From: Bradyrhizobium guangdongense
Lineage (GTDB): Bacteria > Pseudomonadota > Alphaproteobacteria > Rhizobiales > Xanthobacteraceae
Direction: 5' to 3'
Assembly: GCF_004114975.1 (NCBI RefSeq)
Contig: NZ_CP030052.1
Span: 62,001 to 126,000 of the forward strand
DNA length: 64,000 nucleotides
In this document: in pieces, positions 52,922 to 62,398 of the stretch
How the letters are laid out: the number at the start of each line of letters is the position of its first letter
How positions within the stretch are numbered: the stretch's first letter is position 1
Position numbers and translations under genes: made by a program
The notes under the pieces: model-generated
The model's database searches: none
The model's input: only the letters and a program-made list of their open reading frames with translations
Told to the model about the DNA's origin: nothing

Positions 52922-54679
52922 GTGAATACCAAGGACAGCGAACTTCACATCCGGCCCGGCCGCATCCGCAGCACGCGCGCGCCCAAGGCCAAGAGCTTCT
53001 TCAATCAGGTACTGCAAGCGGCGCAGAAGGCGGGCCACACCTCCGCCTCCTCGATGAGCCGCGGAGGACGCGTCGGGCGCTCGACGTTCGGCCGCGGCCG
53101 GCTCCAGTTTGCCCGCAACCGTCTGTTTAGCGCTGCGCGCCGCGTGACCGTGAAGGCGCGGGTCGCGCGGCATAAGGGATTGGCATTCGGCTCGGCATCA
53201 CTCGCGGCGCATATCTCGTACCTCCGGCGCGATGGCGTGACCCGCAGCGGCGAGAGAGCCTCGCTGTTTGACGCCGAACGCGAAGAGGTTGATGGCAGCG
53301 CCTTCGCCGAGCGTTGCAAGGGCGATCGGCATCATTTTCGATTCATCATCGCACCCGAGGACGGGGGCGAGATGAGCGATCTGAAAGCGTTCACGCGCGA
53401 TCTCGCCAGGCAGATGAAGGCGGACCTCGGCACACGGCTCGACTGGGTCGCCGTCGATCACTGGAACACGGACAATCCACACATTCACCTGCTTGTTCGC
53501 GGGGTCAGCGACAACGTTGAGGACCTCGTGATCTCCCGCGACTATATCAGCCAGGGACTACGCTCTCGCGCGGAAGAGCTGGCATCCATCGAGCTCGGGC
53601 CCAAAGCCGAGCACGAGATCCGCAGGGCTCTCGAACGCGAAGTCTTCGCCGAAAGATGGACACGGCTCGACCGCGAGATCCGTCTGGCTGCCGACGAGAC
53701 CGGCTATCTCGACCTGCGGCCCGATCGGGAAGGGATATCTGACCCCGAAATCCGCCGCCTTATGATCGGGCGCCTTCAGCATCTGCAAAAGATGGGCCTT
53801 GCCTCATCGGCGGTACCCGGTGAGTGGATGGTGGGTTTGGACGCAGAACCCCATCTCAGAGACCTTGCAATTCGGGGCGATATCATCAAGACCATGCATC
53901 AAGCGATGACAGAGCGGGGACAGGAACGAAGTCTCTCGGAATTCGCCGTTACGGGGGAAAGAACGACCGCACCGATTATCGGGCGATTATTGGCAACCGG
54001 GCTACACGACGAGCTCACCGGCGAAGCCTATGCGCTCATTGATGCGACCGACGGACGGCTCCATCACGTCCGCTTTCGTGGTCTTGAGGCATTCGAACAG
54101 GCGCCCCCCATTGGCGGCATTGTCGAAGTCAGGCAGTTCGGTGGGATGGACGAGCAGCGGCCGACGCGCGTGCTCGCCAATCGCTCGGATTTCGATCTTC
54201 CCGCGCAAATAGGTGCGCCGGGAGCAACCTGGCTCGACCACCGACTGGTCGAGCGCGATTCGATGCCGCTCGCCTTGGGCGGCTTCGGGCGGGAGGCTCG
54301 GCAAGCGATGCAGGCGCGAGCCGAACATCTTGCAGAAGCAGGGCTCGCACACCGAGCGGGAGGGCGCATCATCCTGCAACGCGATCTCCTCAATACGCTG
54401 CGGCGCCGGGAGCTAGAGGCGGCCGGTGCCGAAATCGCGGCCGAGACCGGCTTGCCTCACGCGCAAGCCGCAGTCGGTGAGCAGGTCGCAGGAACATACC
54501 GAAAGAGCCTGTCCCTCACGTCGGGCCGCTTTGCATTGATCGACAATGGGCTTGGCTTTCAACTCGTCCCCTGGACGCGCGAACTGGAAAAACGCCTCGG
54601 CCAGCATGTGACGGGAAGCGTTAGGGATGGCGGTGGGATCGAGTGGAGTTTCGGCCGCAAGCGCGACCTCGGTCTTTGA
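52922..54679 (+). CDS. Relaxase (VirD2/RlxS-like, DUF3363)
   Basis: Nicks oriT and pilots the strand. I start at GTG 52922 (VNTKDSELHIRPGRIRSTRA) because AGGAAAG precedes it and the family begins near FRIRPGRIRS; the frame opens to 52802. 585 residues. Relaxase features: VKARVARHKGLAFGSASLAA, HISYLRRDGVTRSG, and the metal-binding VDHWNTDNPHIHLLVRG (HxH). The C-terminal half is the DUF3363 domain (TGYLDLRPDRE, GFQLVPWTRELEKRLGQHVT). It lies between the oriT candidate and traG. Confidence 0.92.
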   Translation: MNTKDSELHIRPGRIRSTRAPKAKSFFNQVLQAAQKAGHTSASSMSRGGRVGRSTFGRGRLQFARNRLFSAARRVTVKARVARHKGLAFGSASLAAHISYLRRDGVTRSGERASLFDAEREEVDGSAFAERCKGDRHHFRFIIAPEDGGEMSDLKAFTRDLARQMKADLGTRLDWVAVDHWNTDNPHIHLLVRGVSDNVEDLVISRDYISQGLRSRAEELASIELGPKAEHEIRRALEREVFAERWTRLDREIRLAADETGYLDLRPDREGISDPEIRRLMIGRLQHLQKMGLASSAVPGEWMVGLDAEPHLRDLAIRGDIIKTMHQAMTERGQERSLSEFAVTGERTTAPIIGRLLATGLHDELTGEAYALIDATDGRLHHVRFRGLEAFEQAPPIGGIVEVRQFGGMDEQRPTRVLANRSDFDLPAQIGAPGATWLDHRLVERDSMPLALGGFGREARQAMQARAEHLAEAGLAHRAGGRIILQRDLLNTLRRRELEAAGAEIAAETGLPHAQAAVGEQVAGTYRKSLSLTSGRFALIDNGLGFQLVPWTRELEKRLGQHVTGSVRDGGGIEWSFGRKRDLGL

Positions 54680-54722
54680 TTTCCTTGGCCAGAGCGTCAT
54701 TCAGCGAAGGAGAGCCTTGTCG

Positions 54723-56705
54723 ATGTCCGGAACCAAGATCTTGTGGGGGCAGCTCGTGGCTGTCGGCGCGATCGTCCTGCTCACGATCTGGAGCGCGACG
54801 GAGTGGACGGCCTGGCGCTTGGCCTTCCAACCCGAGCTCGGTCTGCCCTGGTTCAAGATGTATGGATTTGCGGTCTATTACCCGCCCGAGTTCTTCTGGT
54901 GGTGGTTCGTGTTCGACGCCTATGCACCTGACGTATTCACCGAGGGCGCCTACATCGCCGCCTCTGGAAGCTTTCTCTCCATCGCCGTGGCCATCGCCAT
55001 GTCTGTCTGGCGCGCCCGGGAGGCCAAGGACGTTGCCACCTATGGCTCGGCCCGATGGGCCAAGCTTGAGGAGGTGAGGGCGGGAGGTTTGCTGAGCGCG
55101 GACGGGGTTGTGCTTGGCCGACTGGAGAAGAACGACCTGCGTCACGATGGGCCCGAGCACGTCCTCTGCTTTGCTCCAACGAGGTCCGGCAAGGGCGTCG
55201 GGCTCGTCGTCCCCTCGCTGCTGACATGGCCGCACTCGGCCATCGTGCACGACATCAAGGGTGAGAACTGGCAGCTCACAGCCGGGTTTCGGTCGAAGCA
55301 CGGCCGTGTGCTGCTGTTCGATCCGACCAATGCCAGATCATCAGCCTATAATCCGCTTCTGGAGGTCCGGCGCGGGGAGTGGGAGGTCAGGGACGTCCAG
55401 AACGTCGCAGATGTGCTCGTAGACCCCGAGGGCTCGCTCGACAAGCGGAACCATTGGGAGAAAACCAGTCATTCCCTGCTCGTCGGGGCAATCCTTCACG
55501 TCCTCTATGCCGAGCCCAATAAGACGCTCGCCGGCGTCGCCGCTTTTCTATCGGATCCCAAGCGGCCGATCGAAACGACGCTGAACGCGATGATGACGAC
55601 AGCACACCTCAAGGACCAGGGGCCGCATCCGGTCGTCGCCTCTACGGCAAGAGAGCTGCTGAACAAATCCGAGAATGAACGCTCGGGTGTGCTTTCGACA
55701 GCGATGTCCTTCCTCGGACTTTATCGGGATCCCGTCGTCGCCGAAGTGACAAGCCGCTGCGATTGGCGGATCGCCGACCTTATCGCAGACAACTGCCCCA
55801 CCACGCTCTACCTGGTCGTGCCGCCCTCGGATATTTCGCGAACCAAGCCACTAGTCCGCTTGATCCTCAACCAAATCGGGCGGCGGATCACCGAGGACCT
55901 TCAGGATAAGGATCGCCGTCACCGCGTGTTGCTGATGCTGGATGAATTTCCAGCTTTGGGACGACTTGATTTTTTCGAGTCGGCACTGGCTTTCATGGCC
56001 GGCTACGGCATCAAGGCGTTCCTCATTGCCCAGTCGCTCAACCAGATCGAGAAGGCCTACGGCCCGAATAACGCGATCCTAGACAACTGTCATGTCCGGG
56101 TAAGCTTTGCGACCAATGATGAGCGCACCGCAAGGCGCGTCTCCGATGCGCTAGGCACGGCAACCGAAATACGCTCCATGAAGAACTACGCCGGCCATCG
56201 GCTCAACCCATGGCTCGGCCATCTCATGGTCTCTCGCCAAGATACCGCGCGGCCGCTTCTGACCCCGGGAGAGGTCATGCAGCTGCCGCCGTCAGAGGAG
56301 ATCGTGATGGTGGCAGGCACTCCTCCAATCCGTGCGAGAAAAGTGCGCTACTACGAGGATGAGCGATTTGCCGAGCGCGTACTTCCCCCGCCAGATCCCG
56401 TCAAGATCCGAAGGTCTTCTCGCGCCGACAGCTGGTCAGGGCTGAAGGCCGCTATTCCCGATAAGACGCCCGCGGACATTGGCGGTGGCGACGCTGACAC
56501 GGCCAATGGCGGACTGCGGCGAGAGCCCGAGCTTCCGGATCACCTCGCCATCGTTAAGGAAACGACGGAGGTCGCGCCGGCCGAGGAATTCGCCGTGCTG
56601 GAAGACGACGAAGATGCCGCGCGCCAGTCGCGCCTGCTGCGGCAGAAGATGCGCGGCGTTGCGCGGCAAGCCGCACTCGACCCGAATGATGGCATTGAAT
56701 TGTGA
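54723..56705 (+). CDS. traG: TraG/VirD4-type coupling protein
   Basis: Hexameric ATPase that hands the relaxase-DNA complex to the secretion channel. 660 residues from ATG 54723. Two N-terminal membrane segments (VAVGAIVLLTIWSATEW and a second near residue 85), Walker A CFAPTRSGKGVGLVVPSLL, HDIKGENW, Walker B RVLLMLDEFPALGRLDF, and the late motif KAFLIAQSLNQIEKAYG. The acidic tail is typical. It is followed 8 bases later by the CopG-like gene. Confidence 0.94.
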   Translation: MSGTKILWGQLVAVGAIVLLTIWSATEWTAWRLAFQPELGLPWFKMYGFAVYYPPEFFWWWFVFDAYAPDVFTEGAYIAASGSFLSIAVAIAMSVWRAREAKDVATYGSARWAKLEEVRAGGLLSADGVVLGRLEKNDLRHDGPEHVLCFAPTRSGKGVGLVVPSLLTWPHSAIVHDIKGENWQLTAGFRSKHGRVLLFDPTNARSSAYNPLLEVRRGEWEVRDVQNVADVLVDPEGSLDKRNHWEKTSHSLLVGAILHVLYAEPNKTLAGVAAFLSDPKRPIETTLNAMMTTAHLKDQGPHPVVASTARELLNKSENERSGVLSTAMSFLGLYRDPVVAEVTSRCDWRIADLIADNCPTTLYLVVPPSDISRTKPLVRLILNQIGRRITEDLQDKDRRHRVLLMLDEFPALGRLDFFESALAFMAGYGIKAFLIAQSLNQIEKAYGPNNAILDNCHVRVSFATNDERTARRVSDALGTATEIRSMKNYAGHRLNPWLGHLMVSRQDTARPLLTPGEVMQLPPSEEIVMVAGTPPIRARKVRYYEDERFAERVLPPPDPVKIRRSSRADSWSGLKAAIPDKTPADIGGGDADTANGGLRREPELPDHLAIVKETTEVAPAEEFAVLEDDEDAARQSRLLRQKMRGVARQAALDPNDGIEL

Positions 56706-56712
56706 GAAGATC

Positions 56713-57141
56713 ATGCGCAACCGCATGAACGTCTACTTCCCTCCAGAGCTGTTGGCACAGATCACGGAACTTGCCGATCGAAAAAACATCTCACGCTCTG
56801 CAATCGTCGAGGCGGCAGTCAGCTCGTTCCTGTCCCCAGATGGCTCGGACCGGCGGGAAGCCGCCTTTTCGCGTCGTCTCGACAGGATATCGCGCCAAAT
56901 GCAACGCCTCGAACGCGACCTCGGACTTACCGCTGAAACTCTGGCTCTGTTCGTGCGGTTCTGGTTGACAGTCACGCCCCCGCTTCCCTCCGACGCCCAG
57001 GCTGCCGCCCAAGCCAAGGGGCGTGAGCGCTTCGAGGGTTTTGTCGAGACGCTCGGCCGTCGCCTGCAAAAGGGGCAGAGTTTTCTGCGCGAGATTCCCG
57101 AAGATATCGTTCGGCAGCCGGCGGACGGAGACAGCAACTGA
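56713..57141 (+). CDS. CopG-like ribbon-helix-helix protein
   Basis: 142 residues from ATG 56713: MRNRMNVYFPPELLAQITEL, then ADRKNISRSAIVEAAVSSFL, the RHH fold, and a helical tail (RLERDLGLTAETLALFVRFW). Genes like this regularly lie between traG and trbB in rhizobial ICEs and may regulate the trb operon or help the relaxosome. Confidence 0.88.
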   Translation: MRNRMNVYFPPELLAQITELADRKNISRSAIVEAAVSSFLSPDGSDRREAAFSRRLDRISRQMQRLERDLGLTAETLALFVRFWLTVTPPLPSDAQAAAQAKGRERFEGFVETLGRRLQKGQSFLREIPEDIVRQPADGDSN

Positions 57142-57294
57142 CATCGGTTGTTGAGGCTTTGCGCCAATGTTTCTCTTTCTACGCTAGCCTACGATCCGAC
57201 GAGCCACGTTGTTGCGTCATCTTCCATCGTGGTTTTTCTAATCGTCCCCATCTGAGGCGCTCGTGGGGGGCGCTCTCAAGCGAATGGGGCTCTC

Positions 57295-58263
57295 GTGATA
57301 ATCCAGTCGGCTCAAGCGGAGGCGATCTCGCGCGGCGCGCGCATGCTGCGCAGCGCGCTCGGGCCTGCGGTCGCGCGCTATCTCGAAGACGATGCCGTCA
57401 TCGAAGTGATGCTCAATCCCGATGGGCGGCTCTGGATCGACCGCCTGTCCGGCGGTTTGGAGGATACCGGCCAGCAGCTGTCACCTGCGGACGGGGAGCG
57501 CATCATTCGGCTGGTCGCGCATCATGTCGGTGCAGAGGTCCATGGAGCTGCTCCCCGGATCTCGGCCGAGCTGCCGGAAACCGGAGAGCGGTTCGAGGGA
57601 TTGTTGCCGCCGGTCGTGGCTCGGCCGACCTTTGCGATCCGAAAGCCAGCGGTCGCTGTCTTTACGCTCGACGATTACGTCGCCGCCGGGATCATGCGCG
57701 CCGGTCAAGCCGCGATGCTGCGGGACGCCGTTGCCGGGCGACAGAACATCCTCGTCGCGGGCGGCACGTCGACAGGCAAGACCACGCTGACCAATGCGCT
57801 GCTGGTGGAGGTTGCCAAGACCTCCGACCGGGTCGTTCTGATCGAAGATACCAGGGAGCTGCAATGCCTGGCAGCAAACCTCGTGTCTCTGCGAACCAAG
57901 GACGGCGTGGTCTCGCTGTCTGACCTCGTGCGCTCTTCACTTCGGCTGCGGCCGGATCGAATTCCAATCGGTGAGGTCCGAGGCGCGGAGGCGCTCGATC
58001 TCCTCAAGGCCTGGGGCACGGGGCATCCCGGCGGCATCGGCACGATCCACGCAGGTTCTGCGCTCGGGGCGCTACGTCGCCTGGAGCAGCTCATCCAGGA
58101 GGCGGTCGTCACCGTCCCGCGCGCGCTCATTGCCGAGACCATCAATGTCATCGCCGTCCTTTCGGGGCGCGGCGCCGATCGCCGCCTTGCCGAGCTCGCC
58201 CGCGTCGAGGGCATCAGTGCGGGCGGCGACTACAGTCTTTCACCAGCAGGAGATCTCAAGTGA
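57295..58263 (+). CDS. trbB: TrbB conjugation ATPase
   Basis: VirB11-like hexameric ATPase at the inner face of the channel. 322 residues starting at GTG 57295. [19 protein letters not shown], Walker [21 protein letters not shown], the Asp box [31 protein letters not shown] and [14 protein letters not shown]. Complete. Its stop overlaps the GTG of trbC. Confidence 0.95.
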   Translation: MIIQSAQAEAISRGARMLRSALGPAVARYLEDDAVIEVMLNPDGRLWIDRLSGGLEDTGQQLSPADGERIIRLVAHHVGAEVHGAAPRISAELPETGERFEGLLPPVVARPTFAIRKPAVAVFTLDDYVAAGIMRAGQAAMLRDAVAGRQNILVAGGTSTGKTTLTNALLVEVAKTSDRVVLIEDTRELQCLAANLVSLRTKDGVVSLSDLVRSSLRLRPDRIPIGEVRGAEALDLLKAWGTGHPGGIGTIHAGSALGALRRLEQLIQEAVVTVPRALIAETINVIAVLSGRGADRRLAELARVEGISAGGDYSLSPAGDLK

Positions 58264-58580
58264 ACCATCGCCTCCAGACTTCGCAAGCTTTCACCCTGGC
58301 CTTGATTGCCATGACCACGACCGCTACCCCCGTCATGGCCGCCGGCTCCAACATGCCCTGGGAGCAGCCGCTCAACCAGATTCTGCAATCGGTCGAGGGG
58401 CCTGTCGCCAAGATCATCGCGGTCATCATCATCGTGGTCACAGGCTTGACGCTGGCCTTCGGCGATTCGTCCGGCGGCTTTCGCCGGCTGATCCAGATCG
58501 TCTTCGGCCTGTCGATTGCCTTTGCGGCTTCGAGTTTCTTCCTGTCGTTCTTCTCGTTTGGCGGCGGCGTGGTGATCTGA
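58260..58580 (+). CDS. trbC: TrbC pilin
   Basis: VirB2-like prepilin, 106 residues from GTG 58260. A signal peptide (ALIAMTTTATPVMAAGS) is followed by two membrane helices (IIAVIIIVVTGLTLAFGD and IQIVFGLSIAFAASSFFLSF). It is the substrate of TraF-type processing in related systems. It overlaps trbB before and trbD after. Confidence 0.92.
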   Translation: MNHRLQTSQAFTLALIAMTTTATPVMAAGSNMPWEQPLNQILQSVEGPVAKIIAVIIIVVTGLTLAFGDSSGGFRRLIQIVFGLSIAFAASSFFLSFFSFGGGVVI

Positions 58581-58843
58581 TGCAGGAGGGCGTCGCAGGC
58601 TTCCTCGTGCCGGTGCATCGCGCATTGACCGAACCGATCCTGATGGGCGGAGCGCCGAGAGCTGTTGCGATCGTCAATGGCACGCTCGCAGCGGCACTTG
58701 GATTGGGATTGCGCCTGTGGATCGCGGGCCTGCTGCTCTGGGCGCTCGGCCACGCCGCAGCTGTATGGGCCGCAAAGCGCGATCCCGCTTTCGTCGAGGT
58801 CGTACACCGCCACCTGCGAATTCCCGCTCATTTCGATCTTTAG
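58580..58843 (+). CDS. trbD: TrbD
   Basis: VirB3-like inner-membrane protein, 87 residues from ATG 58580, overlapping the trbC stop. VPVHRALTEPILMGGAPRAV, then a membrane span (LWIAGLLLWALGHAAAVWAA) and DPAFVEVVHRHLRIP, all typical. 11 bp before trbE. Confidence 0.92.
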   Translation: MQEGVAGFLVPVHRALTEPILMGGAPRAVAIVNGTLAAALGLGLRLWIAGLLLWALGHAAAVWAAKRDPAFVEVVHRHLRIPAHFDL

Positions 58844-58854
58844 GAACCTTTCCC

Positions 58855-61296
58855 ATGTTGAATCTTGCCGAATATCGCAAGTCGAACACCCGCCTTGCGG
58901 ACTTCCTTCCCTGGGCCGCGTTGGTCGATGAGGGCATTGTCCTGAACAAGGATGGCTCGTTCCAACGCACGGCCAAATTTCGCGGGCCCGATCTCGACAG
59001 CGCGGTACCGGCGGAGCTCGTCGCAGTCGCCGGCCGGCTCAACAATGCGCTGCGCCGCCTTGGCTCGGGCTGGGCGGTCTTCGTCGAAGCCCAGCGTCAC
59101 TCCGCGGGAGCATACCCGCCGAGCATGTTCCCGGACGTCGCCTCCGCGCTCGTTGACGCCGAGCGCAAGGCCCAGTTCGAGGAGGAGGGCGTCCACTACG
59201 AGTCGAGCTACTATCTTACGCTCCTTTATCTTCCGCCGCCGGAAGATGCCGCAAGGGCCGAGCGGCTTCTCTATGAGGGCTGCGCTCGCAACGAAGATGC
59301 CGATGCGCGGCAGGTGCTGGCTGGCTTCGTTGATCGGACGGCGCGCCTCCTGCAGTTGATCGAAGGCTTCATGCCCGAATGCCGCTGGCTCGATGACAGC
59401 GAAACACTGACCTATCTTCACGCGACGATCTCGACAAAGCGCCATCGTGTCCGCGTCCCGGAGATCCCGATGTACCTGGACGCTCTGCTGGCGGATCAGC
59501 CGCTCTCGGGAGGGCTGGAGCCGATGCTGGGAGCGGCGCATTTGCGGGTGCTCACGATCGTCGGCTTCCCGACCGCCACGACCCCTGGGATTCTTGATGA
59601 CCTCAATCGGCTTGCCTTCTCCTATCGCTGGTCGAGCCGAGCCATCATGCTCGACAAGCTAGAAGCCACAAGGCTGCTAACCCGAATTCGCCGGCAGTGG
59701 TTCGCCAAGCGGAAGTCTATTGCCGCGATCCTGAAGGAGGTGATGACGAACGAAGCATCCTCGCTGCTGGATACCGATGCGCACAACAAGGCGATGGACG
59801 CGGACGCCGCGCTCCAGGAACTTGGATCCGACGAGATCGGAGAGGCCTTTGTCACCGCCACTGTCATCGTTTGGGATCTGAATGCAAGGGCGGCCGACGA
59901 AAAGCTACGCCAAGTGGAAAAGGTCATTCAGGGTCGCGATTTCACCTGCATGGTCGAGACGGTCAATGCCGTCGAGGCGTGGCTCGGCAGCCTCCCCGGC
60001 CATGTCTACGCCAATGTTCGGCAGCCTCCGATCTCCACCTTGAATCTCGCGCACATGATTCCTCTCTCTGCCGTCTGGGCAGGCGAGGCGAGGGACCAGC
60101 ACTTCAACGCGCCGCCGCTGCTCTTTGGCAAGACGGAAGGCTCGACGCCATTCCGCTTCTCCCTTCACGTTGGCGACGTCGGGCATACTCTTGTTGTGGG
60201 ACCGACCGGCGCCGGCAAATCGGTTCTGCTCGCGTTGATGGCCCTTCAGTTCCGCCGCTATCCCGGCTCGCAGGTGTTCGCGTTCGATTTTGGCGGCTCG
60301 ATCCGGGCGGCCGCGATCGCCATGGGCGGCGATTGGCACGACCTTGGTGGCGCGTTGTCGGCCGATGATGGCGCACCGATCGCATTGCAGCCGCTGGCCT
60401 GGATCGACAATCCCGCCGAACGGGCCTGGGCGACTGACTGGGTGGCCGCTCTTCTTACACGAGAGAAGGTCGATCTTTCTCCAGAAGGCAAGGACCATCT
60501 GTGGTCGGCCCTGACCTCGCTTGCCTCGGCACCGGTACCCGAGCGGACGCTAACCGGGCTTTCTGTCCTTCTGCAGTCGAACGTCCTCAAGCGCGCTCTC
60601 CAGCCCTATTGTCTGGGTGGGCCCTATGGGCGGCTGCTGGATGCAGAATTCGAGCGGCTTGGGGAAGCCTCAGTCCAGGCATTTGAGACCGAAGGACTGA
60701 TCGGAACGGGGGCTGCGCCGGCCGTACTCGCTTATCTTTTTCACCGGATCGGTGACCGGCTCGACGGCAGGCCTACATTGATCATCGTCGACGAGGGGTG
60801 GCTAGCGCTCGATGATGCCGATTTCGCAGGACAGTTGCGGGAGTGGCTGAAGACGCTCCGAAAAAAGAACGCCTCGGTGGTGTTTGCCACCCAGTCCCTT
60901 TCCGACATCGACGGCTCGGCAATCGCCCCCGCAATCATCGAGAGCTGCCCGACGCGGCTGCTCTTGCCAAACGAGCGCGCGATCGAGCCGCAGATCACAG
61001 CCATCTATCGCCGGTTCGGGCTCAATGATCGCCAAATCGAACTCCTGAGCAGGGCAACGCCGAAGCGCGACTATTATTGCCAGTCTCGCCGAGGCAACCG
61101 CATGTTCGAGCTTGGCCTCGGCGAGGTCGCACTCGCCTTTACAGCCGCATCAGCCAAGTCCGATCAACTCGCAATCGAGCACCTGGTCGCCGAGCACGGC
61201 GCCGAGGGGTTTCTAGCGGTCTGGCTTGAGCACCGCGGAGCAAGCTGGGCTATCGACCTCATCCCGAATCTGAAAAATCTGGAGTCATCACGATGA
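58855..61296 (+). CDS. trbE: TrbE conjugation ATPase
   Basis: VirB4-like ATPase, 813 residues from ATG 58855 (MLNLAEYRKSNTRLADFLPW). LEPMLGAAHLRVLTIVGFP, Walker A TLVVGPTGAGKSVLLALMAL, AFDFGGSIRAAA, Walker B PTLIIVDEGWLALDDADF, and the tail ATQSLSDIDGSAIAPAIIES. No lesion. It overlaps trbJ by ATGA. Confidence 0.95.
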   Translation: MLNLAEYRKSNTRLADFLPWAALVDEGIVLNKDGSFQRTAKFRGPDLDSAVPAELVAVAGRLNNALRRLGSGWAVFVEAQRHSAGAYPPSMFPDVASALVDAERKAQFEEEGVHYESSYYLTLLYLPPPEDAARAERLLYEGCARNEDADARQVLAGFVDRTARLLQLIEGFMPECRWLDDSETLTYLHATISTKRHRVRVPEIPMYLDALLADQPLSGGLEPMLGAAHLRVLTIVGFPTATTPGILDDLNRLAFSYRWSSRAIMLDKLEATRLLTRIRRQWFAKRKSIAAILKEVMTNEASSLLDTDAHNKAMDADAALQELGSDEIGEAFVTATVIVWDLNARAADEKLRQVEKVIQGRDFTCMVETVNAVEAWLGSLPGHVYANVRQPPISTLNLAHMIPLSAVWAGEARDQHFNAPPLLFGKTEGSTPFRFSLHVGDVGHTLVVGPTGAGKSVLLALMALQFRRYPGSQVFAFDFGGSIRAAAIAMGGDWHDLGGALSADDGAPIALQPLAWIDNPAERAWATDWVAALLTREKVDLSPEGKDHLWSALTSLASAPVPERTLTGLSVLLQSNVLKRALQPYCLGGPYGRLLDAEFERLGEASVQAFETEGLIGTGAAPAVLAYLFHRIGDRLDGRPTLIIVDEGWLALDDADFAGQLREWLKTLRKKNASVVFATQSLSDIDGSAIAPAIIESCPTRLLLPNERAIEPQITAIYRRFGLNDRQIELLSRATPKRDYYCQSRRGNRMFELGLGEVALAFTAASAKSDQLAIEHLVAEHGAEGFLAVWLEHRGASWAIDLIPNLKNLESSR

Positions 61297-62024
61297 GCCT
61301 TCGACGCTTGCGTTTCGCCATCACGATCCTTGTTGCATCGGCTTTTTCTAGCGGCACAGCGCGTGCCCAGTGGATTGTGTTCGATCCCAACAATTACGTT
61401 CAGAACGTGTTGACCGCCGCTCGCGAGCTGCAGCAGATCAGCAACCAGATCACCTCGCTGCAAAACGAAGCGCAGATGCTGATCAACCAGGCAAAAAACC
61501 TGGCGAGCCTGCCCTATTCTTCGCTTCTGCAGCTTCAGACCTCCATCCAGCGCACCCAGCAGCTCCTTGGTCAGGCGCAGCACATCGCCTACGACGTCCA
61601 ACAGATCGACCACGCCTTTGCCACAAGCTATGCGCCGGCAACAAGCAGCCAGTCCGATGCCGCGCTGTTTGCGGGAGCGCAGGCGCGCTGGCAGAACTCC
61701 GTCGGAGCGCTTCAGGACGCTCTTCGCCTCCAAGCCGGCGTTGTGGGCAACCTCGACACCAATCGCATTCAGCTGTCCGCCCTGGTGAGCTCGAGCCAGA
61801 GCGCCAGCGGCGCGCTCCAGGCAACCCAGGCCGGTAATCAGCTCCTCGCTCTTCAGGCCCAACAGCTCGCCGATCTCACCGCGACCGTCGCGGCCCACGG
61901 CCGGGCACAGGCTCTCGAAGCAGCCCAACGCGCAGCGGCCCAAGACCAGGGCCGCGAACAGCTGCAGCGCTTTCTGACTCCTGGGCCCGGCTATCAATCC
62001 TCCAACGTACAGATGTTTCACTGA
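61293..62024 (+). CDS. trbJ: TrbJ (VirB5-like)
   Basis: Secreted pilus/adhesion protein, 243 residues. A signal peptide (FAITILVASAFSSGTARA), the conserved WIVFDPNNYVQNVLTAAREL, a long coiled helix (QISNQITSLQNEAQMLINQ) and GNLDTNRIQLSALVSSSQSA. The Ala/Gln-rich C-terminus is normal. It overlaps the next gene by one base (TGATGA). Confidence 0.93.
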   Translation: MSLRRLRFAITILVASAFSSGTARAQWIVFDPNNYVQNVLTAARELQQISNQITSLQNEAQMLINQAKNLASLPYSSLLQLQTSIQRTQQLLGQAQHIAYDVQQIDHAFATSYAPATSSQSDAALFAGAQARWQNSVGALQDALRLQAGVVGNLDTNRIQLSALVSSSQSASGALQATQAGNQLLALQAQQLADLTATVAAHGRAQALEAAQRAAAQDQGREQLQRFLTPGPGYQSSNVQMFH

Positions 62025-62398
62025 TGAGGGATCCGAAAACTATCAAGGCGGTGTCGATCGCAATCACCGTCTTTGGCGGCATAGTGGCGATCATCGCATG
62101 CACGCTCACGCTGCAGAATCATGCGGGTGAGCTCGAACACCAGCCGATGACCGCCCAAATACCGAGTGTGCACGAGGCTGACCTGATCCGTTGCCGTGCC
62201 GTGACATCCACGCAAACTGATGCCTATGAGACTTGCCGGAAGGTCTGGGCAGAAAGCCGCCGGAGCTTCCTTGGGCAGAAGACGGACTCGAAGGGTTCGT
62301 CAGTTGGCTCTTCGGCGGAAGAGGCTTTGGAAGCAAAGGATCAGAGCCGATTGCCTCAAGGCTATCTAGCCCGTCCTGCGGTAGGGGGCGACCAATGA
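62024..62398 (+). CDS. TrbK-alt entry exclusion protein (putative)
   Basis: 124 residues: one N-terminal membrane span (AVSIAITVFGGIVAIIACTL) and a periplasmic part with two cysteines (DLIRCRAVTSTQTDAYETCR, then KVWAESRRSFLG). This is the usual size and position of the rhizobial TrbK-alternative protein, thought to block transfer into cells already holding the element. It overlaps trbL by ATGA. Confidence 0.85.
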   Translation: MRDPKTIKAVSIAITVFGGIVAIIACTLTLQNHAGELEHQPMTAQIPSVHEADLIRCRAVTSTQTDAYETCRKVWAESRRSFLGQKTDSKGSSVGSSAEEALEAKDQSRLPQGYLARPAVGGDQ